NCBI GenBank assembly: GCA_017520185.1 | Contig: JAFXGO010000019.1 | Location: 59,679-123,678 of the forward strand | Origin: Elusimicrobiaceae bacterium | GTDB taxonomy: Bacteria > Elusimicrobiota > Elusimicrobia > Elusimicrobiales > Elusimicrobiaceae | DNA: 64,000 bases | Reading direction: 5' to 3' | In this document: positions 45,387 to 53,183 of the stretch, piece after piece | Numbering within the stretch: position 1 is the first letter of the stretch | Layout: the number at the start of each line of letters is the position of its first letter | Position numbers and translations under genes: made by a program | The notes under the pieces: generated by a model | What the model was told of the DNA's origin: nothing | What the model saw: only the letters and a program-made list of their open reading frames with translations | The model's database searches: none

Positions 45387-46166
45387 TTAATTTCCATGCG
45401 TCAAATAAATAGTAATTCCTTGTTCCCACATCTCTTTTAATACTCCCACCGTAGCGAGATAATCCTTTTGATTTTCTTGTACCAAAAGTCCTATCTTTGA
45501 TGGCAAAATTCCCTGCTCATACAGCAGAGGACTCCAAGCCGCATCAGCGGCAAACAATACTTTTTCCTGCTCTAAAAATAGGCCATATTGATTCAAAGTG
45601 TGTCCTGGTAAAAAAACTGCAAAAATTCCCCTTTTCTCATCTAAACAATAGGATGGAAGTCCAAAAATATCCTTCCCTCTTGGGAAATCTTCTATCCACA
45701 AACTTCTCTTTTCAAAATCAGCGGGAAGCAACTCTGGAAAAAAACCATGTAAAAGTTTTGAGCATACACTCATTTTCATTAATCGTTTATATTCATATGC
45801 CGAACAGATATATTTCGATTTGATAAATTGAGAAAGCCCCCCAATATGATCTGCATGAAAATGGGAAATAAAGATATTAGAAATTTCTTGTGGACGTATG
45901 CTTTCTCGTTTTAATTGAAAAGATATATTTTCCTCATCCGTCTGACGATTTGGTACCAATATGTTATATATCTTACGTTGCCAAGAAATATTATGTGATT
46001 GCGAATTTCCCGCATAACCACTATCTATCAGCCACTTCTCTTTTCCAAAAATCACACAAGTTACTCGGGCAGGAAAACGTTGCCAACGAAAAGGCTTATT
46101 TCTGACTGCAAAATGAGCAAACTGGCTACATGTACCACAAATAAAATGTTTAAGTTGTATGTTCAT
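45387..46166 (-). CDS. Metallo-beta-lactamase-fold hydrolase
   Basis: 259 aa. The metal-binding signature is ISHFHADHIGG, with further ligands in LPGHTLNQYG, FAADAAW and the terminal LTHGN. An extra Cys-containing N-terminus (FICGTCSQF) precedes it. In this position it could act as a thioesterase or lactonase releasing a product or editing acyl groups. It overlaps the OleD-like gene by 17 bp. Confidence 0.85.
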   Translation of the reverse strand: MNIQLKHFICGTCSQFAHFAVRNKPFRWQRFPARVTCVIFGKEKWLIDSGYAGNSQSHNISWQRKIYNILVPNRQTDEENISFQLKRESIRPQEISNIFISHFHADHIGGLSQFIKSKYICSAYEYKRLMKMSVCSKLLHGFFPELLPADFEKRSLWIEDFPRGKDIFGLPSYCLDEKRGIFAVFLPGHTLNQYGLFLEQEKVLFAADAAWSPLLYEQGILPSKIGLLVQENQKDYLATVGVLKEMWEQGITIYLTHGN

Positions 46167-47139
46167 TTTTATAAGCCTGCAAAGTATATGTTAAGGCATC
46201 AGACATGTTAACCTGGGCCACGTATCCCAATTCTTTTTTTGCCTTCTGTATATCCAACGTCATATCTTTGGCTAACAAAGAAATGGTATATGTTGTGAAA
46301 GGAGGTTCTTTCCCTCGCAAAAAACAACTATATATCTTTTCCAATAAATAAGCATAACCTACCGCTAATTTGTAAGGAATTTTTCGGGTTCTCCAAGGAA
46401 TATTTAAAGATTCAAATACTTTTTTCAATACATCCAATAAATAAACTGGCTCATCATTTGTAATATTATATACACTTCCACTCGGTACAGAAGAATGAAG
46501 TGCCTGTCGAATTGCAAACACCACATTATCTACGTAAGTTAAGTCACACAAGGGACCTCTATCAACGCGCATTTGAGGAATAAAACGTTTCTGTCCAACA
46601 CTCAATAAACGAGGCAGTAATGCTCTATCGCCCTGTCCAAAAATAGCACGTGGCCTTAAAATAATTGCATGCAATCCCAATTTAACATACTCCTGTACAA
46701 TTTCTTCAGCCTGATATTTTGTTTGAATGTAGAAATTAGTTTTATTATTTGCGATAATATCTTCTTCTTTCAAATGATGTTTGTCTTGAAAATTAAAATA
46801 CAATCCTGGAGTGGAAATATGAACAAAACATTTTACTTTATGCGCCAAGGCTGCTTGACACAACCTACGAGTTGCCTCTACATTGCTAGCATAAAAAGAT
46901 TCATAACTTCCCCATGGACTAGACTTTGCAGCACAATGCACTACAGCATCTATATTTTCTAACAAACCGCTCAAATTTTCTTTATCTAAAGCAACCTTAT
47001 GGAACTCGATATTTCTTTGTTTCAAACTTTTGGCAACTTCCGAACGTCCCGTAGCACGCACACTATGGCCATCTTGACATAATCGCAAAGCCGTTTGTCC
47101 ACCCAAAAAACCTGTTGCTCCGGTAACCAATATCCGCAT
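46150..47139 (-). CDS. NAD(P)-dependent epimerase/dehydratase, OleD-like 2-alkyl-3-ketoalkanoate reductase type
   Basis: 329 aa extended short-chain dehydrogenase. The Rossmann motif VTGATGFLGGQTA is at residues 5-17, with VVHCAAKSSPWGSYESFY and catalytic Tyr-Lys in YIQTKYQAEE. The WGSYE segment and overall plan resemble OleD of long-chain olefin/beta-lactone pathways, where it reduces the beta-keto acid made by OleA. It lies directly after a KASIII/OleA-like gene, which strengthens the comparison. Not proven to be OleD. Confidence 0.78.
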   Translation of the reverse strand: MRILVTGATGFLGGQTALRLCQDGHSVRATGRSEVAKSLKQRNIEFHKVALDKENLSGLLENIDAVVHCAAKSSPWGSYESFYASNVEATRRLCQAALAHKVKCFVHISTPGLYFNFQDKHHLKEEDIIANNKTNFYIQTKYQAEEIVQEYVKLGLHAIILRPRAIFGQGDRALLPRLLSVGQKRFIPQMRVDRGPLCDLTYVDNVVFAIRQALHSSVPSGSVYNITNDEPVYLLDVLKKVFESLNIPWRTRKIPYKLAVGYAYLLEKIYSCFLRGKEPPFTTYTISLLAKDMTLDIQKAKKELGYVAQVNMSDALTYTLQAYKNEHTT

Positions 47140-47140
47140 A

Positions 47141-48124
47141 TTAATACTCCAATATCATCATCCCAATAGATAAACCCGCTGACGTGCCCAGCAGCATTAC
47201 TTTGTCGCCTCGTTTGATTTTACCCTGCTCAATAGCTTTAGCAAATGCAAACGGAATAGCTGCCGCTACATTATTGCCGTAATCTTGGATGGTAAACATC
47301 ATTTTTTCCAAAGGAATCCCTAATTTTTTGCTCATAAGCGTCATCGCAAGTGGGCTGGCTTGGTGGGGGATAACCATGGCAATATCTTTCCATGCAAGCC
47401 CTGTTTGTTTAAATGCATTTTCAATAAATCCGGGCAATACTTTTGCCGAAACTTTATAGATACTTCGTCCGTTCATATCGAACAAATAATCGTTATGATT
47501 TTGCGGTGTATATAATGTGGGAAGCTGTGCCAGTTGTCCACCTTTAATACGAGCAAAATCGGCTCCTTGGATGTGAGTGCTAAAACATGAGAAGAAAGGC
47601 TTATCTGCATTTCCTCGTCCCAATACAGCCGCTACGGCCATATCTCCAAATAAACATGCACTTTTGGGTTGATTCCAATTAATAACGCCTGAAGGTTGTT
47701 CGGCAGAAACCACAAGCACGTGTTTATATTTCCCACTTTCTAACCCGCATGCCAACGTATCCACTGCCACCATAAAGCTTAAACAAGTACTGTCTATATC
47801 AAAACAAGGAAACGTATAATCAGATACTCCTAACTCTTGTTTTAGACAAGCAGCCATGCACGGAATGGGTTGCCATTTGGTAGCAGAAGCCGCCACCATG
47901 CAATCAATATCTTTCCACGTCAGTCCGGCTTGCTCCACGGCCTTTTGAGCTGCCGCCGCACCACCTGCCAGCACGGTTTTCTTATCAAAATAATAGCGTG
48001 ACTTGATACCGATATGTTCTTCGGTATATCCAATAGGGGTTTGACATTTTTCGTCAAGTTCATTAGACAAGATATACCGATCCGGCAATTCATAAGCAAT
48101 GCTTTCAATGTGTAATTTAGTCAT
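47141..48124 (-). CDS. 3-oxoacyl-ACP synthase III (KASIII) family, FabH/OleA-like
   Basis: 327 aa thiolase-fold enzyme. Catalytic Cys114 is in DIDSTCLSFM, the His in VIPHQAS and the Asn in YGNNVAAAIP, so the Cys-His-Asn triad is complete. It condenses two acyl thioesters (acyl-CoA or acyl-ACP) without a phosphopantetheine arm of its own. Neighbouring OleD-like, adenylating and FkbH genes suggest secondary metabolism over housekeeping fatty-acid initiation. In tetronate pathways a KASIII-like enzyme uses glyceryl-ACP, which is also possible here. Confidence 0.88.
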   Translation of the reverse strand: MTKLHIESIAYELPDRYILSNELDEKCQTPIGYTEEHIGIKSRYYFDKKTVLAGGAAAAQKAVEQAGLTWKDIDCMVAASATKWQPIPCMAACLKQELGVSDYTFPCFDIDSTCLSFMVAVDTLACGLESGKYKHVLVVSAEQPSGVINWNQPKSACLFGDMAVAAVLGRGNADKPFFSCFSTHIQGADFARIKGGQLAQLPTLYTPQNHNDYLFDMNGRSIYKVSAKVLPGFIENAFKQTGLAWKDIAMVIPHQASPLAMTLMSKKLGIPLEKMMFTIQDYGNNVAAAIPFAFAKAIEQGKIKRGDKVMLLGTSAGLSIGMMILEY

Positions 48125-48132
48125 AATAAATC

Positions 48133-51100
48133 CTAGCTATTTAATGCCATCTCTTTTAACTTTACATAATCTACTTTGCCGGTTCCCATCAGCGGAATTT
48201 CTTCCACTACACGAATCGTTTTGGGCACGGCCAGTTCACTAAGGCCTTTCTCTTTGAAAGCGGCAAGCAAGGCTCCGCGTTCAGCGGTAGGTTCTGTGGT
48301 AAATAGCACAAGTTGTTCACCTTTTTTCTCATCGGGAATATTGACTACCGCGTGCATTTTGTTAGGCCACAGCGCATTGATTTCCGTTTCTACTGCCGTC
48401 AAAGAAATCATCTCGCCCGCAATTTTGGCAAAACGTTTGGCACGACCTAAGATAAATGCAAAACCGTCTTCATCCACGCGTACAATGTCGCCTGTATCAT
48501 ACCAACCGTCTTGCGGCGGCTCTAATACACCGGGGTTGCTATCGCGCAGATACCCAGCCATAATGTTAGCCCCTTTGACAAGCAGTTTGCCTCCCTCTTC
48601 CACTCCGGGGATTTGTTCCAACTTATATTCAATACCCGGTAAAAGACGGCCTACACTACCCCGCTTAAAGTACATAGGCGTATTGACAGCCATAACAGGG
48701 GCCGTTTCGGTGGCTCCGTATCCTTCCATAATGCGCAAACCGAACTGGTCATAGTAATTGCGGATAGTTTCTTCTTTTAGTTTTTCTGCTCCCACCACGG
48801 CCAAACGCACCGAGTAAAAATCATACGGGTGAGCCATTTTGGCGTACCCGCTGAAGAAGGTATCCGTTCCAAAAATAATAGTGGCATTTCTATCATAAAC
48901 CAGCTCTGGCACAATGCGGTAATGCAACGGAGACGGATAGAAAAATACTGGAACGCCACACAAGATTGGCAACAATGTGCCTACTGTTAAACCGAAGGAA
49001 TGGAAAATAGGCATTGCATTAAACACACGGTCTTTAAGCCCAAAATCTAGCACACTTTGCAGTTGCAAACGATTGGCTTGAATATTCTCGTGTGAGAGCA
49101 CGACTCCTTTGGGGGTTCCTTCACTTCCGGAGGTAAAAAGTACCACTGCTGGATCTTTGGGGCTTACATTGCCACGCACTTTTTTGTAGTACCGACTTGG
49201 GAAGTAAGATGCCATTAAACCAATTATTTTATCCCAAACAGAAATCTCCTTTTTCAAATCTTCCAAGTACACCAGTTGAAAACCCGCCCGTTTTAAAGCA
49301 TCCGCTGTTTCCATCAGTCCACCTTGCCGCAGGAATAATTTGGAAGTAAAGATGGTTGTGATTTTTGCGGCTTTACAACAAGCGAGCATGTTTTTTACAC
49401 CCGTAGAAAAATTAAGCATACACGGAGTAATATTAAAAGCCCGCATCCCAAAGAACGCCACCACACTGGCTGTCATATTTGGGAGTAAAAAACCCGCCAT
49501 TTCGCCCTGTTTTTGATGTTTAGCAATTTTCTTTCCTAATACAAATACAGCGGTTAAAAATTGCCCGAAATTGAGCGGCTTGCGCGTAGCATCATTGATA
49601 ATACGTTTTTTACGGCCCACCAATTTATAGGCATCAATGAGCGAATCAAACAACGTCTCGCTGACATTGCCCGCCTCGTACTTCATATTGACCATCACAT
49701 CGTACAAACCACGGGCAGCTGCCAAACGGCGGGCCTTCCCTTTTACGCTTTCGTCAATTTTCAAGGTTTTAGGCGATTGAATGGTAATGGTAATTTTGCT
49801 CTGCGGGCGCGTTTTTAATTGCGTACCAAAGCGCGAAAATAACGAGTATTGGCTCCCCTCCAAACAGACGGGCAACAACTGGGCGTCGCTTTTGTCGGCA
49901 ATCATGGCTGGGCCGGGATAGATTTTCATAAGGCCGCCTGTGGTGGTAATACGCCCTTCGGGGAAAATAACCACCCGTTTACCGGCTTTTACTTCTTCAA
50001 TAATGGACTTTACCGCCATCGGGTTGGTGGGGTCAATCGGGAAGTATTTTACCAAGTGCAAAAAGGGTTTTACCCACCATTTTTGGCTGACATAAGTGTC
50101 AATGGCAAAATACAAATTTCCCGGCAGATACACCCACAACAAAACAGCATCTAAAAAGGAAGTGTGGTTGGCAATAATTAGAGCGTTGCCTTGCAGGTTT
50201 TTCCAATGTTCAATCCCGTTTACCTTCACACCGTACACAAAGTTTAATACCCGCGTCATAATCATACGGATAATATGATGCGGCAATAGACCGCAAATGT
50301 AAATGGCAGCTAACGCGTTAGCAAACGCAATCACTCCAAATACGGTTGGAATGGTAAAGTGCATAGCTAATAGTAGTGCACAGAAACCGCTACCAAGCAC
50401 CATAAAAAGTGAATTAATAATGTTATTAGTGGCAATCACACGGGAGCGGGTATCCTCGGTAGCCAAAAACTGCAGCATCGCATTAAGCGGTACAATATAG
50501 AGCCCGCCACACACCGCAAAGCCGAGTAAATCCAAGGTAATACGCTTGCCGGCAAAAGTCATTAAGAAGGCTTTGTAATCCAGGGCCGTTTCCGCCGGAA
50601 TATAGCCGGCAGTGGCACAAGCCAAATCAGCCAAAAATACCGTCATCAAAAGGGCACTTATCGGCACATATTTACTGGTAATTTCCCCCTTTACCAAAAA
50701 TTGGCAAAGCAAAGAGCCCAACCCGATTCCACAGGAAAAAAGAGTTAAAAGGAAGGTAAACAAACCGGGCGTACCGTTTAAGATGTCATGTGCCAAGGAA
50801 GGCATTTGGGCAATCAACGCCGTGCCCAACATCCAAAACCAGGAAATCCCCAAAATACAAAGGAAAATATCGTGGTTCTGCTTAGCAAACGCCATATTCT
50901 TCCATGTACTGCGGATGAAATTTTTATCTATCTTCAAATCCGCATTGGCCGGTTTTTGAGCCGGGATGAACAAACTGGCAAGCAACCCTAATATAGCTAC
51001 CCCTAAAATAATGCCAGGCAACCACAATTCATTAGCGGCAATGATAATCCCGCCAAAAATAGTGCCTTGCAAAATAGAGCCGTACGTACCCGCTTCAATA

Positions 51101-51543
51101 ATACCATTACCGGCAATCAGTTGTTTTTCACCTAAAATATCAGGCAAGATACTGTATTTGACCGGGCCAAAGAAGGCGGATTGCGTACCCATTAAAAATA
51201 ATACACCCAGCAAAAGCGGTACGTTGGTCGTTAAAAACCCAACTCCGGCTAAAAGGACGATAACAACTTCCAACCCTTTAGTGGCTTTAATAAGGATATC
51301 TTTGCGAAACTTATCCGCCAGTTCCCCTGCCAATGCCGAGAACAAGAAAAACGGCAACATAAATAATGCAACTGCCAAAGAAACTATTACTGATTTGCTC
51401 CCTGCTGATATACTAGTCACCTTATAGGTAATGAATGTAGCCATAGCAGTACGAAAAAAATTGTCATTAAACGCACCCAAATACTGAGTGCAAAACAAAG
51501 CTAAAAACGGACGATTAAAGAAAGTTTTAAGTAAAGACAACAT
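48133..51543 (-). CDS. Aas-like fusion: MFS (LplT-type) transporter, PlsC acyltransferase and acyl-ACP synthetase
   Basis: 1136 aa from the ATG with AGGAGG at 51543. Residues ~1-410 are a 12-helix MFS lysophospholipid-flippase-like domain starting FLALFCTQYLGAFNDNFFR. Residues ~430-620 are a PlsC/LPLAT domain (ANHTSFLDAV and FPEGRITTTGG). Residues ~640-1136 are an AMP-binding acyl-ACP synthetase (LFTSGSEGTPKGVVLSHEN, GYGATETAPVMAV). The natural fusion imports lysolipids, activates fatty acids and re-acylates. Here it could instead feed acyl-ACP to the cluster. Base composition resembles the core chromosome. Confidence 0.9.
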   Translation of the reverse strand: MLSLLKTFFNRPFLALFCTQYLGAFNDNFFRTAMATFITYKVTSISAGSKSVIVSLAVALFMLPFFLFSALAGELADKFRKDILIKATKGLEVVIVLLAGVGFLTTNVPLLLGVLFLMGTQSAFFGPVKYSILPDILGEKQLIAGNGIIEAGTYGSILQGTIFGGIIIAANELWLPGIILGVAILGLLASLFIPAQKPANADLKIDKNFIRSTWKNMAFAKQNHDIFLCILGISWFWMLGTALIAQMPSLAHDILNGTPGLFTFLLTLFSCGIGLGSLLCQFLVKGEITSKYVPISALLMTVFLADLACATAGYIPAETALDYKAFLMTFAGKRITLDLLGFAVCGGLYIVPLNAMLQFLATEDTRSRVIATNNIINSLFMVLGSGFCALLLAMHFTIPTVFGVIAFANALAAIYICGLLPHHIIRMIMTRVLNFVYGVKVNGIEHWKNLQGNALIIANHTSFLDAVLLWVYLPGNLYFAIDTYVSQKWWVKPFLHLVKYFPIDPTNPMAVKSIIEEVKAGKRVVIFPEGRITTTGGLMKIYPGPAMIADKSDAQLLPVCLEGSQYSLFSRFGTQLKTRPQSKITITIQSPKTLKIDESVKGKARRLAAARGLYDVMVNMKYEAGNVSETLFDSLIDAYKLVGRKKRIINDATRKPLNFGQFLTAVFVLGKKIAKHQKQGEMAGFLLPNMTASVVAFFGMRAFNITPCMLNFSTGVKNMLACCKAAKITTIFTSKLFLRQGGLMETADALKRAGFQLVYLEDLKKEISVWDKIIGLMASYFPSRYYKKVRGNVSPKDPAVVLFTSGSEGTPKGVVLSHENIQANRLQLQSVLDFGLKDRVFNAMPIFHSFGLTVGTLLPILCGVPVFFYPSPLHYRIVPELVYDRNATIIFGTDTFFSGYAKMAHPYDFYSVRLAVVGAEKLKEETIRNYYDQFGLRIMEGYGATETAPVMAVNTPMYFKRGSVGRLLPGIEYKLEQIPGVEEGGKLLVKGANIMAGYLRDSNPGVLEPPQDGWYDTGDIVRVDEDGFAFILGRAKRFAKIAGEMISLTAVETEINALWPNKMHAVVNIPDEKKGEQLVLFTTEPTAERGALLAAFKEKGLSELAVPKTIRVVEEIPLMGTGKVDYVKLKEMALNS

Positions 51544-51544
51544 A

Positions 51545-52033
51545 TTATTTTTCCTCCTGTAGTGCCACAAACCAATCTTTTAAAATTTGTTCCATTTGCG
51601 GGCGGCTTTGTGCCGGAATTTTTTCTGTCAAACTTTTTACTAACTGATCATATCCGGGCCACACTTTATCAATGAGTTCCTGTCCTTTTTTTGTGATACA
51701 AATAATATTTTCGCGACGGCTTTGCGGATTTGTTTGGCGTGTAAGCCAACCGGCATGAACTGATTTTTCCACTAGTTTAGTAATATTGCTGGCCGATGCA
51801 ATAAGCCTCTTAGCTAACTCCACTTGGCTAAGTCCTTTGCCATTATTTTGATAAGCGGCAAGCATCAGCAAATTAAACTGCACAGCCGACAAACCATGCG
51901 GAAGCAGGAATTTTTCCACGCGCGTTTGCAACAGGTTATAAACCAGCGCCAACACATATGTAATATTTTCATACACACGTCCTTTTTCCGGATTGATACC
52001 GTAAGGACGTAAGTTCGGTTTATTGGTTTTCAT
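51545..52033 (-). CDS. MarR-family transcriptional regulator
   Basis: 162 aa winged helix-turn-helix protein (LSQVELAKRLIASASNITKLVEK recognition region, then the wing NPQSRRENIICITKKG). First gene of the operon, one base before the Aas-like start, so it probably controls the whole cluster. An inverted repeat inside its own promoter supports autoregulation. MarR proteins usually sense small ligands such as lipophilic acids. Confidence 0.9.
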   Translation of the reverse strand: MKTNKPNLRPYGINPEKGRVYENITYVLALVYNLLQTRVEKFLLPHGLSAVQFNLLMLAAYQNNGKGLSQVELAKRLIASASNITKLVEKSVHAGWLTRQTNPQSRRENIICITKKGQELIDKVWPGYDQLVKSLTEKIPAQSRPQMEQILKDWFVALQEEK

Positions 52034-52039
52034 ATAAAT

Positions 52040-52068
52040 AGTTTACTAAGAAACTTTTTATTTGTCAA
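52040..52068 (-). promoter_or_regulatory. Promoter of the biosynthetic operon with overlapping inverted repeat
   Basis: On the minus strand: TTGACA (52068-52063), a 17-bp spacer and TAAACT (52045-52040), about 10 bp before the MarR start codon. AGTTT (52040-52044) and AAACT (52051-52055) form an inverted repeat overlapping the -10, a likely MarR site. The short leader suggests a near-leaderless or very short 5' UTR. Confidence 0.6.
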
Positions 52069-52100
52069 GCATTTTATTTTAATTTAACTTTGAAAATAAC

Positions 52101-52342
52101 ATTTCTCGCCTGTTTGCGTCCTGTTTGAAAAATCAGCATAGTGCTAGGAAAACTACACCCACCGTATTTTAGTTTTGAGTTTATAGCATAAATCCCCGTT
52201 AGGCAACTTGCCCGACGGGGATTTTTTTATAAATGACTGATAGCATGGGAATTTTGGCGGGTTTTGGGGTATTGTGAAGAATCTGTTGTTTCTATGCTGA
52301 CCGGGTGGGTTAGGAAGTCGTGCACTTACGATTATTTGTAAA
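52101..52342 (+). repeat. att-like repeat, copy 3, with conserved right-end flank
   Basis: Core CCGTATTTTAGTTTTGAG begins at 52162 and is followed by the same hairpin as copy 2 (inner stem GGCAA/TTGCC). The 61 bp before it (ATTTCTCGCCTGTTT ... GCATAGTGCTAGG ... AAACTACA) also match the flank of copy 4, so this segment is the right end of module B. Beyond it begins the recombinase relic of module C. Confidence 0.85.
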
Positions 52343-52399
52343 AGTTTTGCTCTTGTTTTTGCCAATCTGACGTTTTAATGGAGAGCAATTTTTTAAGGG

Positions 52400-52624
52400 T
52401 CAATCTGTCGGTTGGGTACCGTTTAAGATACTACGGACAATTTTAGGGGATAAAAAACTTAAATTGAGGATCCTGCGAACATATTGTACGCATACTTTAT
52501 CTCTATTTGCTATTTCTTGCGTAGTCTTGCCGTCCAGTATATCTTGGTGCCAAGTATAGGCCTGATTTAATATTTTGATAAGTTCAGTATTAGGACGTTT
52601 CTTCGGTTCTACAAACTGCCCCAC
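52400..52624 (-). pseudogene. Serine-recombinase C-terminal fragment (relic copy in module C)
   Basis: The 74 codons (plus a few upstream to a stop) contain AYTWHQDILDGKTTQEIA and VQYVRRILNLSFLSPKIVRSIL. That pattern matches the helix-turn-helix segment near the C-terminus of large serine recombinases found beside DUF2924 genes in phage-like elements. The catalytic resolvase domain is absent, so this is a remnant. Family reading is from memory and moderately secure. Confidence 0.65.
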
Positions 52625-52752
52625 AAAAGGCTCTTTTTAGGGTCATAATGTTGGCGGTTAATGCGCTTTTCCGCCATTACGGCTTGGACTTGTTCAATTT
52701 GGCAAATGAGAGTAGCATATTTAATGTGAGCCGCCCCATACTGGTAGTTGTG

Positions 52753-53082
52753 TTAAAATGTTGTGTTTAGGCTCTTGTAGAGATTATTTTCATATAGATA
52801 TCCATTAGCAACAATCTCTACTTCGTATTTGATACCTTGATAGGAACGGATTAGTTTAGAACCAACTTCCAATGTAGCTTTGGGATGTTTGTCTGTTCCC
52901 TTAGTAGCTTGGGCCACTTCATGAAAAAAGCCAAGTGGAGAAATCTTCTCACGCTTGGCTTGTTCATACCATAACAGGTATTTAATAATTAGACTTCGCC
53001 CGATTGGCGGTATAGGCCGGCCTATGATTTCAATCCGTTTTAAACGTAATTCCCGTGCGGTTAAATGTGTATAGTTTTGCAT
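52753..53082 (-). CDS. DUF2924-like protein, probably truncated
   Basis: 109 aa with a strong TAGGAGGAAAC ribosome-binding site. The closing part LEVGSKLIRSYQGIKYEVEIVANGYLYENNLYKSL matches the typical DUF2924 ending (G-x-L-x-R-x-[WY]-x-G, then GF-x-[WY]-x-G-x-x-[YF]-x-SL). The usual final block after SL is missing and a stop follows, so it is likely truncated. These proteins sit next to recombinases in mobile elements; their function is unknown. Confidence 0.6.
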   Translation of the reverse strand: MQNYTHLTARELRLKRIEIIGRPIPPIGRSLIIKYLLWYEQAKREKISPLGFFHEVAQATKGTDKHPKATLEVGSKLIRSYQGIKYEVEIVANGYLYENNLYKSLNTTF

Positions 53083-53108
53083 GTTTCCTCCTATACATAT
53101 TACCGTTT

Positions 53109-53124
53109 CTTCTAGGCCTAGAAG
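53109..53124. promoter_or_regulatory. Perfect 16-bp palindrome upstream of DUF2924 gene
   Basis: CTTCTAGGCCTAGAAG, self-complementary along its length and overlapping a TTGACTT that could be the -35 of the DUF2924 promoter. Conserved with one change in module B. Confidence 0.5.
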
Positions 53125-53183
53125 TCAAGTTAATTCCAAAACATTAAAATGCTAAATCCCAGGGGATTTTAGCAAAATTGCAG

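Larger units (their letters stand above)
37161..52164. mobile_element. Module B: 15.0-kb putative integrative element with biosynthetic cargo
   Basis: Bounded by repeat copies 2 and 3. The left end carries a decayed recombinase/DUF2924 pair (37399-37971) and the rest is an eleven-gene minus-strand operon. Base composition falls visibly across 38-47 kb (AT-rich) compared with 47-52 kb and the core chromosome, suggesting cargo of mixed origin. No intact integrase is present, so the element is probably immobile now. Confidence 0.6.
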
